Positions 52,493-62,188 are shown, counted from the stretch's first letter. The stretch is 64,000 nucleotides of DNA from Hydrogenophaga sp. RAC07 (GCF_001713375.1 NZ_CP016449.1:992001-1056000), one strand, 5' to 3'. Numbers and translations: made by a program. The notes: generated by a model from the letters alone, not told the origin.

Positions 52493-52972
52493 TCAGGGGG
52501 ATTGGGTCAGCGCCGCACGCAATACCTGGAGCTGAGCGGTCAACGCTTTGCGTTGCTGGAGCGAGCACTGCGTTGCGCATGCGGCCTGGGCATAGACGGC
52601 ATGGGCACGCTTCTGGAGAGCTTTGCCTGCGGGTGTGAGGGAAATGATCACCGAGCGTTCGTCTTCCATGCTGCGTTCCCGCTGCAGAAGACCCTGGGCG
52701 ACCAGCTTGCGCACCAGTGGGACCAACGTGCCGGCGTCCAGTGCCACTGTTTGTGCCAGTGCGCCGGCCGTGAGTTGTTTGTGCTCCCAGAGCGCCATCA
52801 TGACGACGTACTGAGGGAAGGTGAGACCCAGGGGCGCCAACAGCGGCCGGTAGGTCTTGCTCATGGCCAAGGACGCGGCATACAGCGCAAAGCACAGCTG
52901 GTTGCCGAGGAAAAGAGCGGAATCTTCTGGGGCAACTGACTTGGTCTTGGTCTTGGTCTTGGTCATGGTCAT
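52493..52972 (-). CDS. MarR family transcriptional regulator (OhrR-like)
   Basis: Repressor of 159 residues. The winged helix shows YVVMMALWEHKQLTAGALAQ, LDAGTLVPLVRKLVAQGLLQ and the wing RERSMEDERSVIISLTPAG, the OhrR/MarR pattern. An N-terminal Cys in NQLCFALYAAS matches the OhrR peroxide-sensing Cys position. The first residues are MTMTKTKTKTK, made by a GGTCTT-type hexamer repeat. The ATG follows an AT-rich palindrome, likely its own operator. It probably controls the dienelactone hydrolase downstream. Confidence 0.9.
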   Translation of the reverse strand: MTMTKTKTKTKSVAPEDSALFLGNQLCFALYAASLAMSKTYRPLLAPLGLTFPQYVVMMALWEHKQLTAGALAQTVALDAGTLVPLVRKLVAQGLLQRERSMEDERSVIISLTPAGKALQKRAHAVYAQAACATQCSLQQRKALTAQLQVLRAALTQSP

Positions 52973-52986
52973 GGGAAAAAGCTTGC

Positions 52987-53027
52987 ACAAATATTTGATC
53001 AAAGTATATTGGATCAAACATATTTGT
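52987..53027. promoter_or_regulatory. AT-rich MarR-type operator
   Basis: ACAAATATTTGATC (52987-53000) and GATCAAACATATTTGT (53012-53027) form an imperfect inverted repeat around AAAGTATATTG. It is strikingly AT-rich in a GC-rich genome and ends 15 bp upstream of the marR start. OhrR/MarR operators often look like this. The remaining stretch to 53420 shows nothing that I can support. Confidence 0.6.
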
Positions 53028-53420
53028 CCATTGAATTCGAGATCAAGTCGATCAGTCCGGCAATCATTGATTTGGAGAAGAGCCAGAAAGTCGCGTCCAT
53101 GGTGGTGACATGCTGGACTTTTCGGACTATTCATTCCAGTGAGACTGGACAGGGCGGCAATCTTTGGTGGTGCCGCTCCTGCTGCTTGAACTCATGAGGG
53201 GTCATGTTGAACTGCCCCGGGAACCGCGGAGGTCGGCTTGATGGCGCATACCGTGCGTACGCTCGTCCGGGGCGCCCTGGTCCTGGCGCTGCAAAGACGC
53301 CGACCCGGTTGAGAGGCAACTGAAGACTGGACTGAGACCTTCGTCCTCTGTGCGTGACCGGCGGCTCCCGACCCGTTGTTGCCATTCAATTGATGCGTTT
53401 CTGCCGCCGGACGCAGTCGC

Positions 53421-53477
53421 TTGACACTTTGGGTCCCCGCCTTATACTTTCCGCATTTGGAAAGTATTGAGGTCTTC
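53421..53477 (+). promoter_or_regulatory. Sigma70 promoter with overlapping palindromic operator
   Basis: TTGACA (53421-53426) and TATACT (53443-53448) are separated by 16 bp, the best consensus promoter in this window. The palindrome ATACTTTCC-N6-GGAAAGTAT (53444-53467) overlaps the -10 and the start site. A regulator bound there would block transcription; the ArsR-type protein encoded at 54169 is the natural candidate. Confidence 0.75.
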
Positions 53478-54167
53478 ATGAATGCTCTGACACTGCATTA
53501 CCACCCACTCTCGTCCTATTGCCACAAGGTACAGATCGCACTGGACGTATTTGGGATCGAATATGAGCAGCGGCTGCTGAATCTGGGAGACCCCGCGGAA
53601 CTCGCAGCGCATTTGGCCCTATGGCCTACCGGCAAGATACCGCTGCTGGTTGACCAGGGCCGGCCCATCCCGGAGACAAGCGTCATCATCGAGTACCTGC
53701 AGTTGCATCATGCAGAGCCCGGCCGCATGCTCATCCCTGCGGAACAGGACGCGGCGCTGAACGTGCGCTTGTGGGATCGGGTGTTCGACCTGTATGTGAT
53801 GACCCCCATGCAGGCGCTCACCGCCGACCTGCTGCGTCCTGAGAATGAACGCGATGCCAAGGGAGCCACCCAGGCGCGCGACAAGCTGCTGGCGGCCTAC
53901 GCGTTCATCGACCGCCACCTCGAAGGTCGAACCTGGGTGAGCGACGGCGACTTCAGCATGGCCGACTGCGCAGCAGCGCCGGCATTGTTCTATGCCGTGA
54001 CCCATGTGCCGATACCGCCGCAGCACCTGAACCTGGCGGCCTACTTCGAGCGCTTGATGGCGCACCCCTCGGTGGCAAGTGTTGTAGACCAGGCGCGCCC
54101 ATGGTTCAAGTTCTATCCCGGGCGAGCAGGTCTGGACCGACGATTCTTCGACCCGGTAGGTGCCTGA
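53478..54167 (+). CDS. Glutathione S-transferase family protein
   Basis: GST of 229 residues: N-terminal thioredoxin fold (LHYHPLSSYCHKVQIALDVF) with Ser/Tyr/Cys in the catalytic loop, GKIPLLVDQGRPIPETSVII for glutathione binding, and a helical C-domain (FSMADCAAAPALFYAV, N-capping box). It is the first gene of a GST-ArsR-SRPBCC operon, with only 1 bp between stop and next start. It probably conjugates an electrophilic xenobiotic. Confidence 0.92.
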   Translation: MNALTLHYHPLSSYCHKVQIALDVFGIEYEQRLLNLGDPAELAAHLALWPTGKIPLLVDQGRPIPETSVIIEYLQLHHAEPGRMLIPAEQDAALNVRLWDRVFDLYVMTPMQALTADLLRPENERDAKGATQARDKLLAAYAFIDRHLEGRTWVSDGDFSMADCAAAPALFYAVTHVPIPPQHLNLAAYFERLMAHPSVASVVDQARPWFKFYPGRAGLDRRFFDPVGA

Positions 54168-54168
54168 G

Positions 54169-54516
54169 ATGCACGCGATCACCGACGCTGCGCTCCTTGA
54201 CCGCATGTTCTTCGCGTTGGCCGATGTGCACCGCCGCGGCATGCTAGATCGCCTGAGCCGCGGACCTGCATCGGTGTCCGAACTGGCCCAGCCGCTGGGT
54301 ATCGCACTGCCCTCGGCGGTGAAGCATCTGGCCGTGCTGGAGCAAGGTGGCTTCGTTGCCTCCCGGAAGGAGGGTCGAGTTCGCACCTACATCGCTGAGC
54401 CCAAGGCGCTGGACGCAATGGAGGCCTGGGTCGCCAGACGCAAGGGGCTGCTCATTGCACAGTTTGACAGACTCGACGCCTATTTGGCCGAGCAACAAGG
54501 TAAGGCCAAACGATGA
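54169..54516 (+). CDS. ArsR/HTH family transcriptional regulator
   Basis: Winged-helix regulator of 115 residues: MFFALADVHRRGMLDRLSRG, the recognition region PLGIALPSAVKHLAVLEQGG and wing KEGRVRTYI. It lacks the Cys-rich metal sites of metal-sensing ArsR members, so it belongs to the metal-independent type usually paired with an SRPBCC protein. It likely represses its own operon through the palindrome at 53444-53467. GTG 54160 is an alternative start. Confidence 0.9.
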   Translation: MHAITDAALLDRMFFALADVHRRGMLDRLSRGPASVSELAQPLGIALPSAVKHLAVLEQGGFVASRKEGRVRTYIAEPKALDAMEAWVARRKGLLIAQFDRLDAYLAEQQGKAKR

Positions 54517-54971
54517 AACACACGCCATGCACGCACACCGACTTCGTCATTGAGCGCGAGTTCGCCGCTACGCCGGCAGCGGTCTTCCATGCCTGGGCGG
54601 ACCCGCAAGCCAAGAGCCGTTGGTCCGACTGCCATGTCGAGCACACCACCGAGTACCACTTGGACTTCCGCCCGTTCGGGCGTGAGAAGCACCGCGTCCT
54701 CTACCCGGACGGGCGTATTCAGGACGTTGAGAAGGTCTTCCTCGAAATCGTGGATGCGCGGCGCATCATCTTCGCTTACGACATCCAACTCGATGCTCGT
54801 CGGCTGTCGGTCTCGCTCGTAACGGTCGAATTTTTCGCCAGTCCGAGAGGCACGCGCATGGTTTACACCGAGCAGCTTGCCTACCTAGATGGGCATGAGG
54901 ATCGTGCACTGCGTCTGCGCGGTACGGAAGAAAGTTTCGATCGGCTCGCGCTCGATCTGTCCTACCAGTAG
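54513..54971 (+). CDS. SRPBCC (AHSA1-like) domain protein
   Basis: START/Bet v1-fold protein of 152 residues beginning DFVIEREFAATPAAVFHAWA with the usual DPQAKSRW and the late GTEESFDRLALDL. The family has a hydrophobic ligand pocket and often accompanies ArsR-type regulators. The ATG overlaps the regulator's stop (ATGA). It may bind the compound conjugated by the GST or modulate the regulator; both are inference. Confidence 0.88.
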   Translation: MKHTPCTHTDFVIEREFAATPAAVFHAWADPQAKSRWSDCHVEHTTEYHLDFRPFGREKHRVLYPDGRIQDVEKVFLEIVDARRIIFAYDIQLDARRLSVSLVTVEFFASPRGTRMVYTEQLAYLDGHEDRALRLRGTEESFDRLALDLSYQ

Positions 54972-55237
54972 AAGACTCTGCGACCTGCATTGGTGGGTCT
55001 GCAGCGGTCGGTCGCCAGCACCCGCTACTGGCCGTAATCAGCCGTTCTGGTATTGAGGGCCAGTGTCCGAGAACGCTGCAAATCTGCCGGTCGCCAATGC
55101 GTCCCGGCTCCTGGTGACCACCCCGACCAGGGCCCTTGACGAGGATTCGCCGGGCCTCCGGGCAAAATCCAGATGATCGTGGCGAGCTTGAGGTCGGGCC
55201 TGCCGGGAATCCCACCTTGAAGAATGGAGCACCACCA

Positions 55238-55678
55238 ATGGCACTGACGAAGAAGGGCGAGTTCTGGTACGGGACGACGTCGGGCGACACCCAAGCCGAG
55301 CTGCGCAGTTACAGCGTTGCGAATGGCCATGAAGCCGTCCGGTTTGCCGCGTCCAAATGCGACTGCGGGTGCCGGAGCTTCGCGCTGCAGACCGATGAAG
55401 AATCCGGCGTGGCCATCCGCACCTGCACCGACTGCGGGCAGCAGCACCTGATGGGCGACAGTGCGGAACACGTTGAAGAAGCCGCGCCCGAGGCGCACGA
55501 GTGCGTGTGTGAAAACGAGGTGTTTGAGCTGATGTCCGGCGTCTCCGTGTACGAGGGCACCCATGACGTGCGTTGGTACTACATCGCTTGCCGCTGCGTG
55601 GAATGCAACCTGGTCGGGGTTTTCGCAGACTGGAAGTGTGAAGCGGGTGATGCAGCGGCCTTCCTCGCCAAGCTCTGA
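55238..55678 (+). CDS. Hypothetical cysteine-rich protein, 146 aa
   Basis: Not recognised. The start MALTKKGEFWYG has a GGAG 8 nt upstream. Cysteine pairs resembling zinc ribbons are spread through it: SKCDCGCRSF, RTCTDCGQQH, HECVCENEVF and CRCVECNLVG. No membrane segment or signal is seen. The 266 bp upstream hold no gene that I can support. A zinc-binding fold is likely; function unknown. Confidence 0.75.
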   Translation: MALTKKGEFWYGTTSGDTQAELRSYSVANGHEAVRFAASKCDCGCRSFALQTDEESGVAIRTCTDCGQQHLMGDSAEHVEEAAPEAHECVCENEVFELMSGVSVYEGTHDVRWYYIACRCVECNLVGVFADWKCEAGDAAAFLAKL

Positions 55679-55755
55679 ACGGACGACCCTCTCAGAGGTC
55701 ACGCTTCTCGCACCTCACCGGCAGCAACGCCTGCACCGCCTCTCCCCACTGGCCT

Positions 55756-55977
55756 TCAAACCCAGCCTTGTTTCCAGACGCCCTCGTCCTGCAGATCACG
55801 CCACGGCATGATTTGCGTGGCTTTGGAGAACACGGCTTCAAGCTCCACCAACTCGATCGGGTCGGTGGGCAAGTCGGGTTGAACCACTCGGCTGACCAAG
55901 AAGTGCTTTTGTTTGGCCACAGGCGTCACCGCCGTCCATTTGGTCAACAGCAGTTTCTTGGGGTTCAGGGGATTCAT
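55756..55977 (-). CDS. TIGR02450 family Trp-rich small protein
   Basis: Protein of 73 residues starting MNPLNPKKLLLTKWTAVTP and ending MPWRDLQDEGVWKQGWV, the layout of the TIGR02450 family (conserved Trp residues, VTPVAKQKHFLV). The family has no known function. It lies 21 bp before mltB's 3' end on the same strand. Confidence 0.88.
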   Translation of the reverse strand: MNPLNPKKLLLTKWTAVTPVAKQKHFLVSRVVQPDLPTDPIELVELEAVFSKATQIMPWRDLQDEGVWKQGWV

Positions 55978-55998
55978 GGCGTTTGCTTCATCCCAAGG

Positions 55999-57075
55999 TC
56001 AACGGCTGGGCATCAAAGCCCGAACCGCTTCCCCCAACTCGATCACCGCCAGCGCGTAGTAGCTGCTCCAGTTGTAGCGGGTCACCACATAGAAGTTCTC
56101 CGTGCCGGCCACGTAGGTGGGTGGGGCGCCGGCGTTTTCCAGCAGCACCAGGGCGAGCTTGCCGGGGTGTTGCAGGGCGGGGCCTTCAATCACGGCGCCT
56201 TTGGCGGTGAAGCTTTCCACGCTGAAGCTGGGCAGGATGTCGGGGGCGAGCAGGGTGTCCAGGTCGAGCTTGCTGTTGTCGAAGCTCACCGGGTAGTGCG
56301 TGGGCATGCCGGTTTGCCAGCCGAAGGCCTTGAAGTAGTTGGCCACGGAGCCGATCACGTCGGCCTGACTGTTGTTGAGGTCGACCTTGCCGTCGCCGTC
56401 GAAGTCGATGGCGTATTTCACCCAGCTGCTGGGCATGAACTGGGGCCAGCCCATGGCGCCGGCGTAGCTCCCGCGTGGGGTGAGCGGGTCGGTGCCCGTG
56501 CGTTCGGTGAGGCTCAGGAATTGTTCGAGTTCACTTTTGAAGAACTCGGTGCGCGCGCCAGCGCGCGGGTGGTTGGCGGGGAAGTCAAAGGCGAGCGTGG
56601 TCAACGCGTCGATCACGCGGTAGTTGCCGGTGTGCTGGCCGTAGAGCGTTTCCACGCCGATCACGCCCACGATGAGGCTGGCGGGCACGCCGTACTCGAG
56701 TTCGGCGCGGGCCAGGGTGTCGCGGTTGTCTTCCCAGAACCGTTGCCCTGCGCGCAGGCGGATGGGCTCGATGAAGCGGGCGCGGTAGGCGGCCCAGTTC
56801 TTGGGGGTCCCGGTGGGCGCGGGCTGCATGAGGCGCACGACGACGGGCAGGCGCTGGGCCTGGCCGATCTGCTGGCGCACCCAGGCGGGGTCGAGGTTGC
56901 GGCGAGTGGCCAGATCGGTGGCGAAGGCCATGGCGGCTTCGCTCTGGTCGTACGTGAAAACGGGCGCGGTCTGGGTGTTGCCGGGGCGTGTTTTGGCGGG
57001 TGACCGGGCGAGGGCGGGCGTGGCCACCAGGAGGGCGGCGGCGAGTGCGCAGAGGAAACGGTTCACGGATTGCAA
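55999..57075 (-). CDS. mltB: Lytic murein transglycosylase B
   Basis: Peptidoglycan lytic transglycosylase of 358 residues with a signal peptide (FLCALAAALLVATPALA). The MltB core has ASLIVGVIGVETLYGQHTGN (catalytic Glu), GSYAGAMGWPQFMPSSWVKY and DFDGDGKVDLNNSQADVIGS (Ca-binding loop type). No lipobox is seen, so it is probably a soluble Slt35-like form. The start appears to be TTG 57075 with AAGG upstream; GTG 57066 is the alternative. Confidence 0.95.
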   Translation of the reverse strand: MQSVNRFLCALAAALLVATPALARSPAKTRPGNTQTAPVFTYDQSEAAMAFATDLATRRNLDPAWVRQQIGQAQRLPVVVRLMQPAPTGTPKNWAAYRARFIEPIRLRAGQRFWEDNRDTLARAELEYGVPASLIVGVIGVETLYGQHTGNYRVIDALTTLAFDFPANHPRAGARTEFFKSELEQFLSLTERTGTDPLTPRGSYAGAMGWPQFMPSSWVKYAIDFDGDGKVDLNNSQADVIGSVANYFKAFGWQTGMPTHYPVSFDNSKLDLDTLLAPDILPSFSVESFTAKGAVIEGPALQHPGKLALVLLENAGAPPTYVAGTENFYVVTRYNWSSYYALAVIELGEAVRALMPSR

Positions 57076-57102
57076 TGGGTGCCTTGGAGTCGGGTGTCGT
57101 TG

Positions 57103-59205
57103 TCAGGTGTCGGGGCTTTTGGGCCAGGCCAGGCGCTGAAACTCGCGCTGCAGGCTGGCCAGGGTGGCGTTGCCGGCGCCGGGGCGTGCATAACGCTGGG
57201 CTTCGAGCTGCAGCAGCCATTGTGCAAGCGGCGCAGCGGCGCCGGCGTGTCCCCATCGCTGCTGCACGCGCCGGGCCAGTTCGCGCGGGGGCGTGTGGTC
57301 GGCGCTGTCCACGCCCAGCTTGTGCAGACGGGCGCGGGCGCGCTGCAGCAGGCGCAGCCAGGGGTCGTGCTGCTGGCGCTCCCACAGCGTCCACCCGGCG
57401 CCGATCAGGCTCACGAACACCACCACGCCGATGAGCACATAGGCCAGGTCGGTCCAGCTGGGGGAGTTGAAGCCCAGGTTTTTCAGCAGGTCGAGCTGGC
57501 GGCCCTGGGTGTAGTTCAGCACCCACTGGTTCCAGCTGTTGTTCATGGCTTCCCAGGCTGCGCGCAGCTGGGCGGCGATGTTGGGGTTGAAGTTGCCGAT
57601 GGCGCCGGCCAGCGCGCCTTGTGGTGCGCGCAGGCGCTGGATGGAACCCACGCGCCCGGGCGCCACGGCGGACGTGGGGTCCACGCGCACCCAGCCCTGG
57701 CCTTGCAGCCAGACTTCGGTCCAGGCGTGGGCGTCGCGCTGGCGCACGGTCCAGTAGCCGTCCACGCCGTTGAGCTCACCGCCCTGGTAGCCGGTGACGA
57801 TGCGCGCGGGGATGTCGAGCGCGCGCATGAGGATGACAAAGCTGCTGGCGATGTGTTCACAGAAGCCCTGGCGTTTGTCGAACCAGAATTCGTCCGCGGT
57901 GTTGGGGCCGAACACGCCGGGCTCCAGCGTGTAGGTGTAGCCGCCGGTGCGCAGGCGGTTCATGGCCGCCTCGATCAACTTGGGGTTGGACTCGGGGCCG
58001 GCGCCGTGTTCGCGGCGCAGCTCCTGCGCCAGGGTCAGCGTGCGCGGGTTGAAGCCGGCGGGCAACTCGATCTGGTCTTGCAGGCCCACCACCTGCGTCT
58101 GCGGGCCGTGGCGGAACGTGGGGTAACTCTCGGCGCTGTAGCGCACCAGCGTGTTGAGCGGGCGCTGGGTGAACCACTGCAGCTCGTTGCTCATGCGCAC
58201 CGCGTTGTCGGGCACCTCGGGCGCCTGCGGGGTCGACTCCATCACGAACAGCCAGGGCCGGCGGTTGGGCTCCATGGTCACGTCGTAGCGCACCGGCGGG
58301 CCCGACACCTGCAGGTCGGCCGGCAGCGCCATCGACTGGGGGAAGCCCGAGCGCAGCACACGCCATTCGCTGCCGTCGAAGCTGCTGAGCACCGGGCCGC
58401 GAAAGTACAGCTGGGCCTGCGGAGGTGGGCGGTCTTCAAAGCGGATGCGAAACGCGATGCTGTCGTCGAGCACCAGCTGAGCAATCTGCCCCACCTTCAT
58501 GGAGCCCGAGAGGCCGCTGCGCCCGGTTTCGTCCTGCCCCGGCACGCCCCACAGCGGCGACAGGCGCGGGAACAGCAGGAACAGCACCAGCATGATGGGC
58601 GCACCCATGAGCGCCATGCCGCCGGCAATGCGCGCCGCCTGCGAGAGCGGCGGGCGGCCCACCGGCATGTGGGCGTTCACCAGCGCGGTGAGCAGGCCCA
58701 GCAAGGCGATGAGGATGCCGGCCGCCGTCAACAGCGACTGCGAATAAAAGAAGTGTGTGAGCAGCGTGAAGAAGGCGAGGAAGAACACCACGAAGGCGTC
58801 GCGCCGGGCACGCATCTCCAGCGTCTTGAGTGCGAGCAGCACCACGATGAGGGTCACGCCCGCGTCGCGCCCGAGCAAGGTGCTGTGGGTGAAGAAGGTG
58901 GCGGCCAGCGTGATGCCGAGCAGACCCACGCGCACCGGCCAGCCGGGCAGGGGCAGGCCGCGCAGCGCGAGCGTGGTGCGCCACACCAGCACACCGGCGG
59001 TGAGGGCAGTGCACCACCACGGCGTGTGGCCCACCTGCATGAAGGCCACCCAGCCGATGACGGCGAGCAGGAACAGCGTGTCTCGCGTATCTCTGGGCAG
59101 TGTGGCCCCCACGCTCCGCCGCTGCGCGGGTCGCTGCCCCCCGAGGGGGCGCGTTTTGCCTTGGGGCGGCCCGGCGGCAAAACCGGTCGCTTCGTTGTTC
59201 AGCAT
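57103..59205 (-). CDS. tgpA: Transglutaminase-like TgpA protein (DUF3488)
   Basis: Inner-membrane protein of 700 residues: about six N-terminal helices (e.g. TLFLLAVIGWVAFMQVGHTP, GILIALLGLLTALVNAHM), then a periplasmic transglutaminase-like domain with catalytic Cys in KRQGFCEHIASSF, His in RDAHAWTEVWLQG and Asp in VRVDPTSAV, then another helix and a C-terminal tail. It is essential in P. aeruginosa. The first 35 residues before the first helix (GFAAGPPQGKTRPLGGQRPA) are encoded by a dispersed R1 repeat. It overlaps the DUF58 gene end by 7 bp. Confidence 0.93.
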   Translation of the reverse strand: MLNNEATGFAAGPPQGKTRPLGGQRPAQRRSVGATLPRDTRDTLFLLAVIGWVAFMQVGHTPWWCTALTAGVLVWRTTLALRGLPLPGWPVRVGLLGITLAATFFTHSTLLGRDAGVTLIVVLLALKTLEMRARRDAFVVFFLAFFTLLTHFFYSQSLLTAAGILIALLGLLTALVNAHMPVGRPPLSQAARIAGGMALMGAPIMLVLFLLFPRLSPLWGVPGQDETGRSGLSGSMKVGQIAQLVLDDSIAFRIRFEDRPPPQAQLYFRGPVLSSFDGSEWRVLRSGFPQSMALPADLQVSGPPVRYDVTMEPNRRPWLFVMESTPQAPEVPDNAVRMSNELQWFTQRPLNTLVRYSAESYPTFRHGPQTQVVGLQDQIELPAGFNPRTLTLAQELRREHGAGPESNPKLIEAAMNRLRTGGYTYTLEPGVFGPNTADEFWFDKRQGFCEHIASSFVILMRALDIPARIVTGYQGGELNGVDGYWTVRQRDAHAWTEVWLQGQGWVRVDPTSAVAPGRVGSIQRLRAPQGALAGAIGNFNPNIAAQLRAAWEAMNNSWNQWVLNYTQGRQLDLLKNLGFNSPSWTDLAYVLIGVVVFVSLIGAGWTLWERQQHDPWLRLLQRARARLHKLGVDSADHTPPRELARRVQQRWGHAGAAAPLAQWLLQLEAQRYARPGAGNATLASLQREFQRLAWPKSPDT
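59104..59178 (-). repeat. Dispersed R1 repeat, copy 2, inside the tgpA 5' coding part
   Basis: Reverse complement of 59104-59178 matches 5073-5146 (CGCCGGGCCGCCCCAAGG, CGCGCCCCCTCGGGG, AGCGTGGGGG). Here it is in frame with tgpA and encodes residues about 10-34, just before the first helix. Confidence 0.7.
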
Positions 59206-60233
59206 ATGGCCAGCGCCTCCAGGCAGCGCGCGCGGTGGGCCGGCCCTTGGTCGGGTGCGATCTCGCGGCCGGGCACACGCAGGCCGTAGTCGAGACCCTG
59301 CCGGTCGGCCATGAGCACCCAGGCGGTCAGTCGCGAGAGCCGCGCTTCCAGGCCCGCGCCGCCGCACTGCGCGTGGTCCAGCCAGAGCTGGTGGCGCTGG
59401 TGCGACAAGGCGTCGCGGCTCACCAGATCGTCGCGGCCGCTGGAGAACGCCTGCGCGGCCTTGCGCCACACCACGGCCTTGAGCGGATCGCCTCGGCGGT
59501 AGGCGCGCACGCCGTCGAATTCACCGGTGCTCTGCACGCGCGCCGCGCCCGAGCTGCCGGCCTGCGGCTCGCCGGGTGGCAGCGGCGGTGGGTGGCTCTC
59601 GGGCTCGGGGTACACCAGCACGCCCGAGGCCGGGCGCCACACGGTCCACACGCGAAAGGTGCCGAGTGGAAACAGCGTCTGCGCGGTCAGCGGCGGCAGC
59701 GGGTGAAGGCCGCGCTCGGGCGATGGAAAACTCACCTGCAGGTGCGCGCTGCCTTGCGCGGGCACGTCGGTCCAGGCCAGGGGCGCGTGGGTTGGGTCGG
59801 CGCCGATCACCCCCATGCCGATGCCGTAGCGCGTGCGCTTGCGTTCGCTTGACAGCCGCACGGTGAGCACCACCGCCTGGCCCGCGTGCACCGGCTCCGG
59901 CGGCGTGAGCAGCAGGGTGATGCCGCGCAGGTTGCCGTGGCACACGTGCATGCCCACCACCGCGCTGCCGGCCAGCAAGAAGGTGAGCAGGTAGCCCAGG
60001 TTGAGCTGGTAGTTGATGCTGGCCACCAGCAGCAACAGCAAGGTGATGCCCAGCATCCAGCCCGGGCGGGTGGGCAGGATGTAAACGTTGCGCTGGGTCA
60101 GCGTGAGTGTGTCGGACTTGGGCAGGCGGTTGTGCCACCAGGTCTGCAGGTGGGCGCGCAGCGTGCGCCAGGGGTGGCGCCAGGGCTGCAAGCTGAGGGC
60201 GCCAGCGGGCGAGCGCGCAGCGGTGGCCACCAT
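59199..60233 (-). CDS. DUF58 domain-containing protein
   Basis: Membrane-anchored protein of 344 residues: two hydrophobic helices (MLGITLLLLLVASINYQLNL, YLLTFLLAGSAVVGMHV), then a beta-rich part, and the DUF58 motif GEFDGVRAYRRGDPLKAVVW. It is the usual partner of MoxR ATPases and of TgpA; the three genes moxR, DUF58 and tgpA are contiguous here. The start MVATAARSP is 1 bp after the moxR stop codon. Its biochemical role is not established. Confidence 0.92.
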   Translation of the reverse strand: MVATAARSPAGALSLQPWRHPWRTLRAHLQTWWHNRLPKSDTLTLTQRNVYILPTRPGWMLGITLLLLLVASINYQLNLGYLLTFLLAGSAVVGMHVCHGNLRGITLLLTPPEPVHAGQAVVLTVRLSSERKRTRYGIGMGVIGADPTHAPLAWTDVPAQGSAHLQVSFPSPERGLHPLPPLTAQTLFPLGTFRVWTVWRPASGVLVYPEPESHPPPLPPGEPQAGSSGAARVQSTGEFDGVRAYRRGDPLKAVVWRKAAQAFSSGRDDLVSRDALSHQRHQLWLDHAQCGGAGLEARLSRLTAWVLMADRQGLDYGLRVPGREIAPDQGPAHRARCLEALAIC

Positions 60234-60234
60234 G

Positions 60235-61155
<921 letters not shown>

Positions 61156-61181
61156 GCCGCGAACCTTACCGTAAAACCGCC

Positions 61182-62135
61182 ATGGGCCAGGCCACCGGGT
61201 ATTTCACCCACAAGGATTGTTGGAGACACGAAATGGGCGCCGGTCACCCGGAATGTCCAGAGCGTCTGGACGCGATCGAGGACCGTTTGCTCATGAGCGG
61301 ACTCGACGTGGCGCTGGAGCGCCGCGAGGCCACCGCCGCCTCCATGGCCGACCTTGAACTCGCCCACGGCCGCATGCACCTCGCTTCATTGCGCGGCCTG
61401 AGCGACAACCTGCGCGACGAGATCAAGGCCGGCGGCCCGAGCCACGCGCAGGTCGATCCCGACACCTCCATCAATGTGCACAGCTGGGACGCCATCCTCA
61501 TGGCAGCCGGTGCCGCCATCGACGCCACCGACGCGGTGATGGCCGGCGAAATGCCCAACGCTTTTTGCGCGGTGCGCCCGCCCGGCCACCACGCCACCCG
61601 CAACCAGGCCATGGGCTTCTGCTTTGTGAACAACGTGGCCGTGGCCGCCAAATACGCGCTGGAGCGCCATGGTCTCAAACGCGTGGCCATCATCGACTTC
61701 GACGTGCACCACGGCAACGGTACCGAGGACATCGTGGCCGGCGACGACCGCATCCTCATGTGCAGCTTCTACCAGCACCCGTTCTACCCGGCGTGCGAAC
61801 ACTCCACCGCGAGCAATCTGGTGAACCTGCCGGTGCCGGCCTACACCAAGGGCATGGACATCCGCGAGCTGATCGACATGAGCTGGATCCCCCGGCTCGA
61901 TGCGCACAAGCCGCAGATGGTCTTCATCAGCGCCGGCTTCGACGCCCACCGCGAAGACGACATGGCGCAACTTGGCCTGGTGGAACAGGACTACGCGTGG
62001 ATGACCATGCGCATCAAGGAAGTGGCCGAGCGTCACGCCAAGGGCCGCATCGTGAGTTGCCTGGAGGGCGGCTACTCACTGAGCGCGCTGGGCCGCAGCG
62101 TGGAAGCGCATCTGCGGGTGCTGGCCGACGTCTGA
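61182..62135 (+). CDS. Class II histone deacetylase-like amidohydrolase
   Basis: Zinc-dependent deacetylase of 317 residues. The catalytic His pair is in RPPGHHATRNQAMGFCFVNN (His 136-137), zinc ligands in DFDVHHGNGT (Asp 174, His 176) and SAGFDAHREDD, and the late Gly-rich loop is LEGGYSLSALG. Bacterial members deacetylate acetylpolyamines or other small amides. No polyamine genes are adjacent. The start MGQATGYFTH is the conserved one. Confidence 0.93.
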   Translation: MGQATGYFTHKDCWRHEMGAGHPECPERLDAIEDRLLMSGLDVALERREATAASMADLELAHGRMHLASLRGLSDNLRDEIKAGGPSHAQVDPDTSINVHSWDAILMAAGAAIDATDAVMAGEMPNAFCAVRPPGHHATRNQAMGFCFVNNVAVAAKYALERHGLKRVAIIDFDVHHGNGTEDIVAGDDRILMCSFYQHPFYPACEHSTASNLVNLPVPAYTKGMDIRELIDMSWIPRLDAHKPQMVFISAGFDAHREDDMAQLGLVEQDYAWMTMRIKEVAERHAKGRIVSCLEGGYSLSALGRSVEAHLRVLADV

Positions 62136-62188
62136 GCGCTGCACCCCCGGGACGGCAACCGCCACGGGAATCTCCGACAATCCGGCGC

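Noticed and set aside
53131..53385. Short minus frame ending FNMTPHEFKQQ, resembling the C-terminus of a transposase or AraC protein
   Set aside because: Only about ten residues look familiar, no upstream domain can be found in any frame and there are no inverted ends.
54972..55237. Integron-like or IS remnant between the SRPBCC gene and the Cys-rich gene
   Set aside because: Short imperfect repeats of GGTCGCC are present, but no attC-like structure or transposase fragment.
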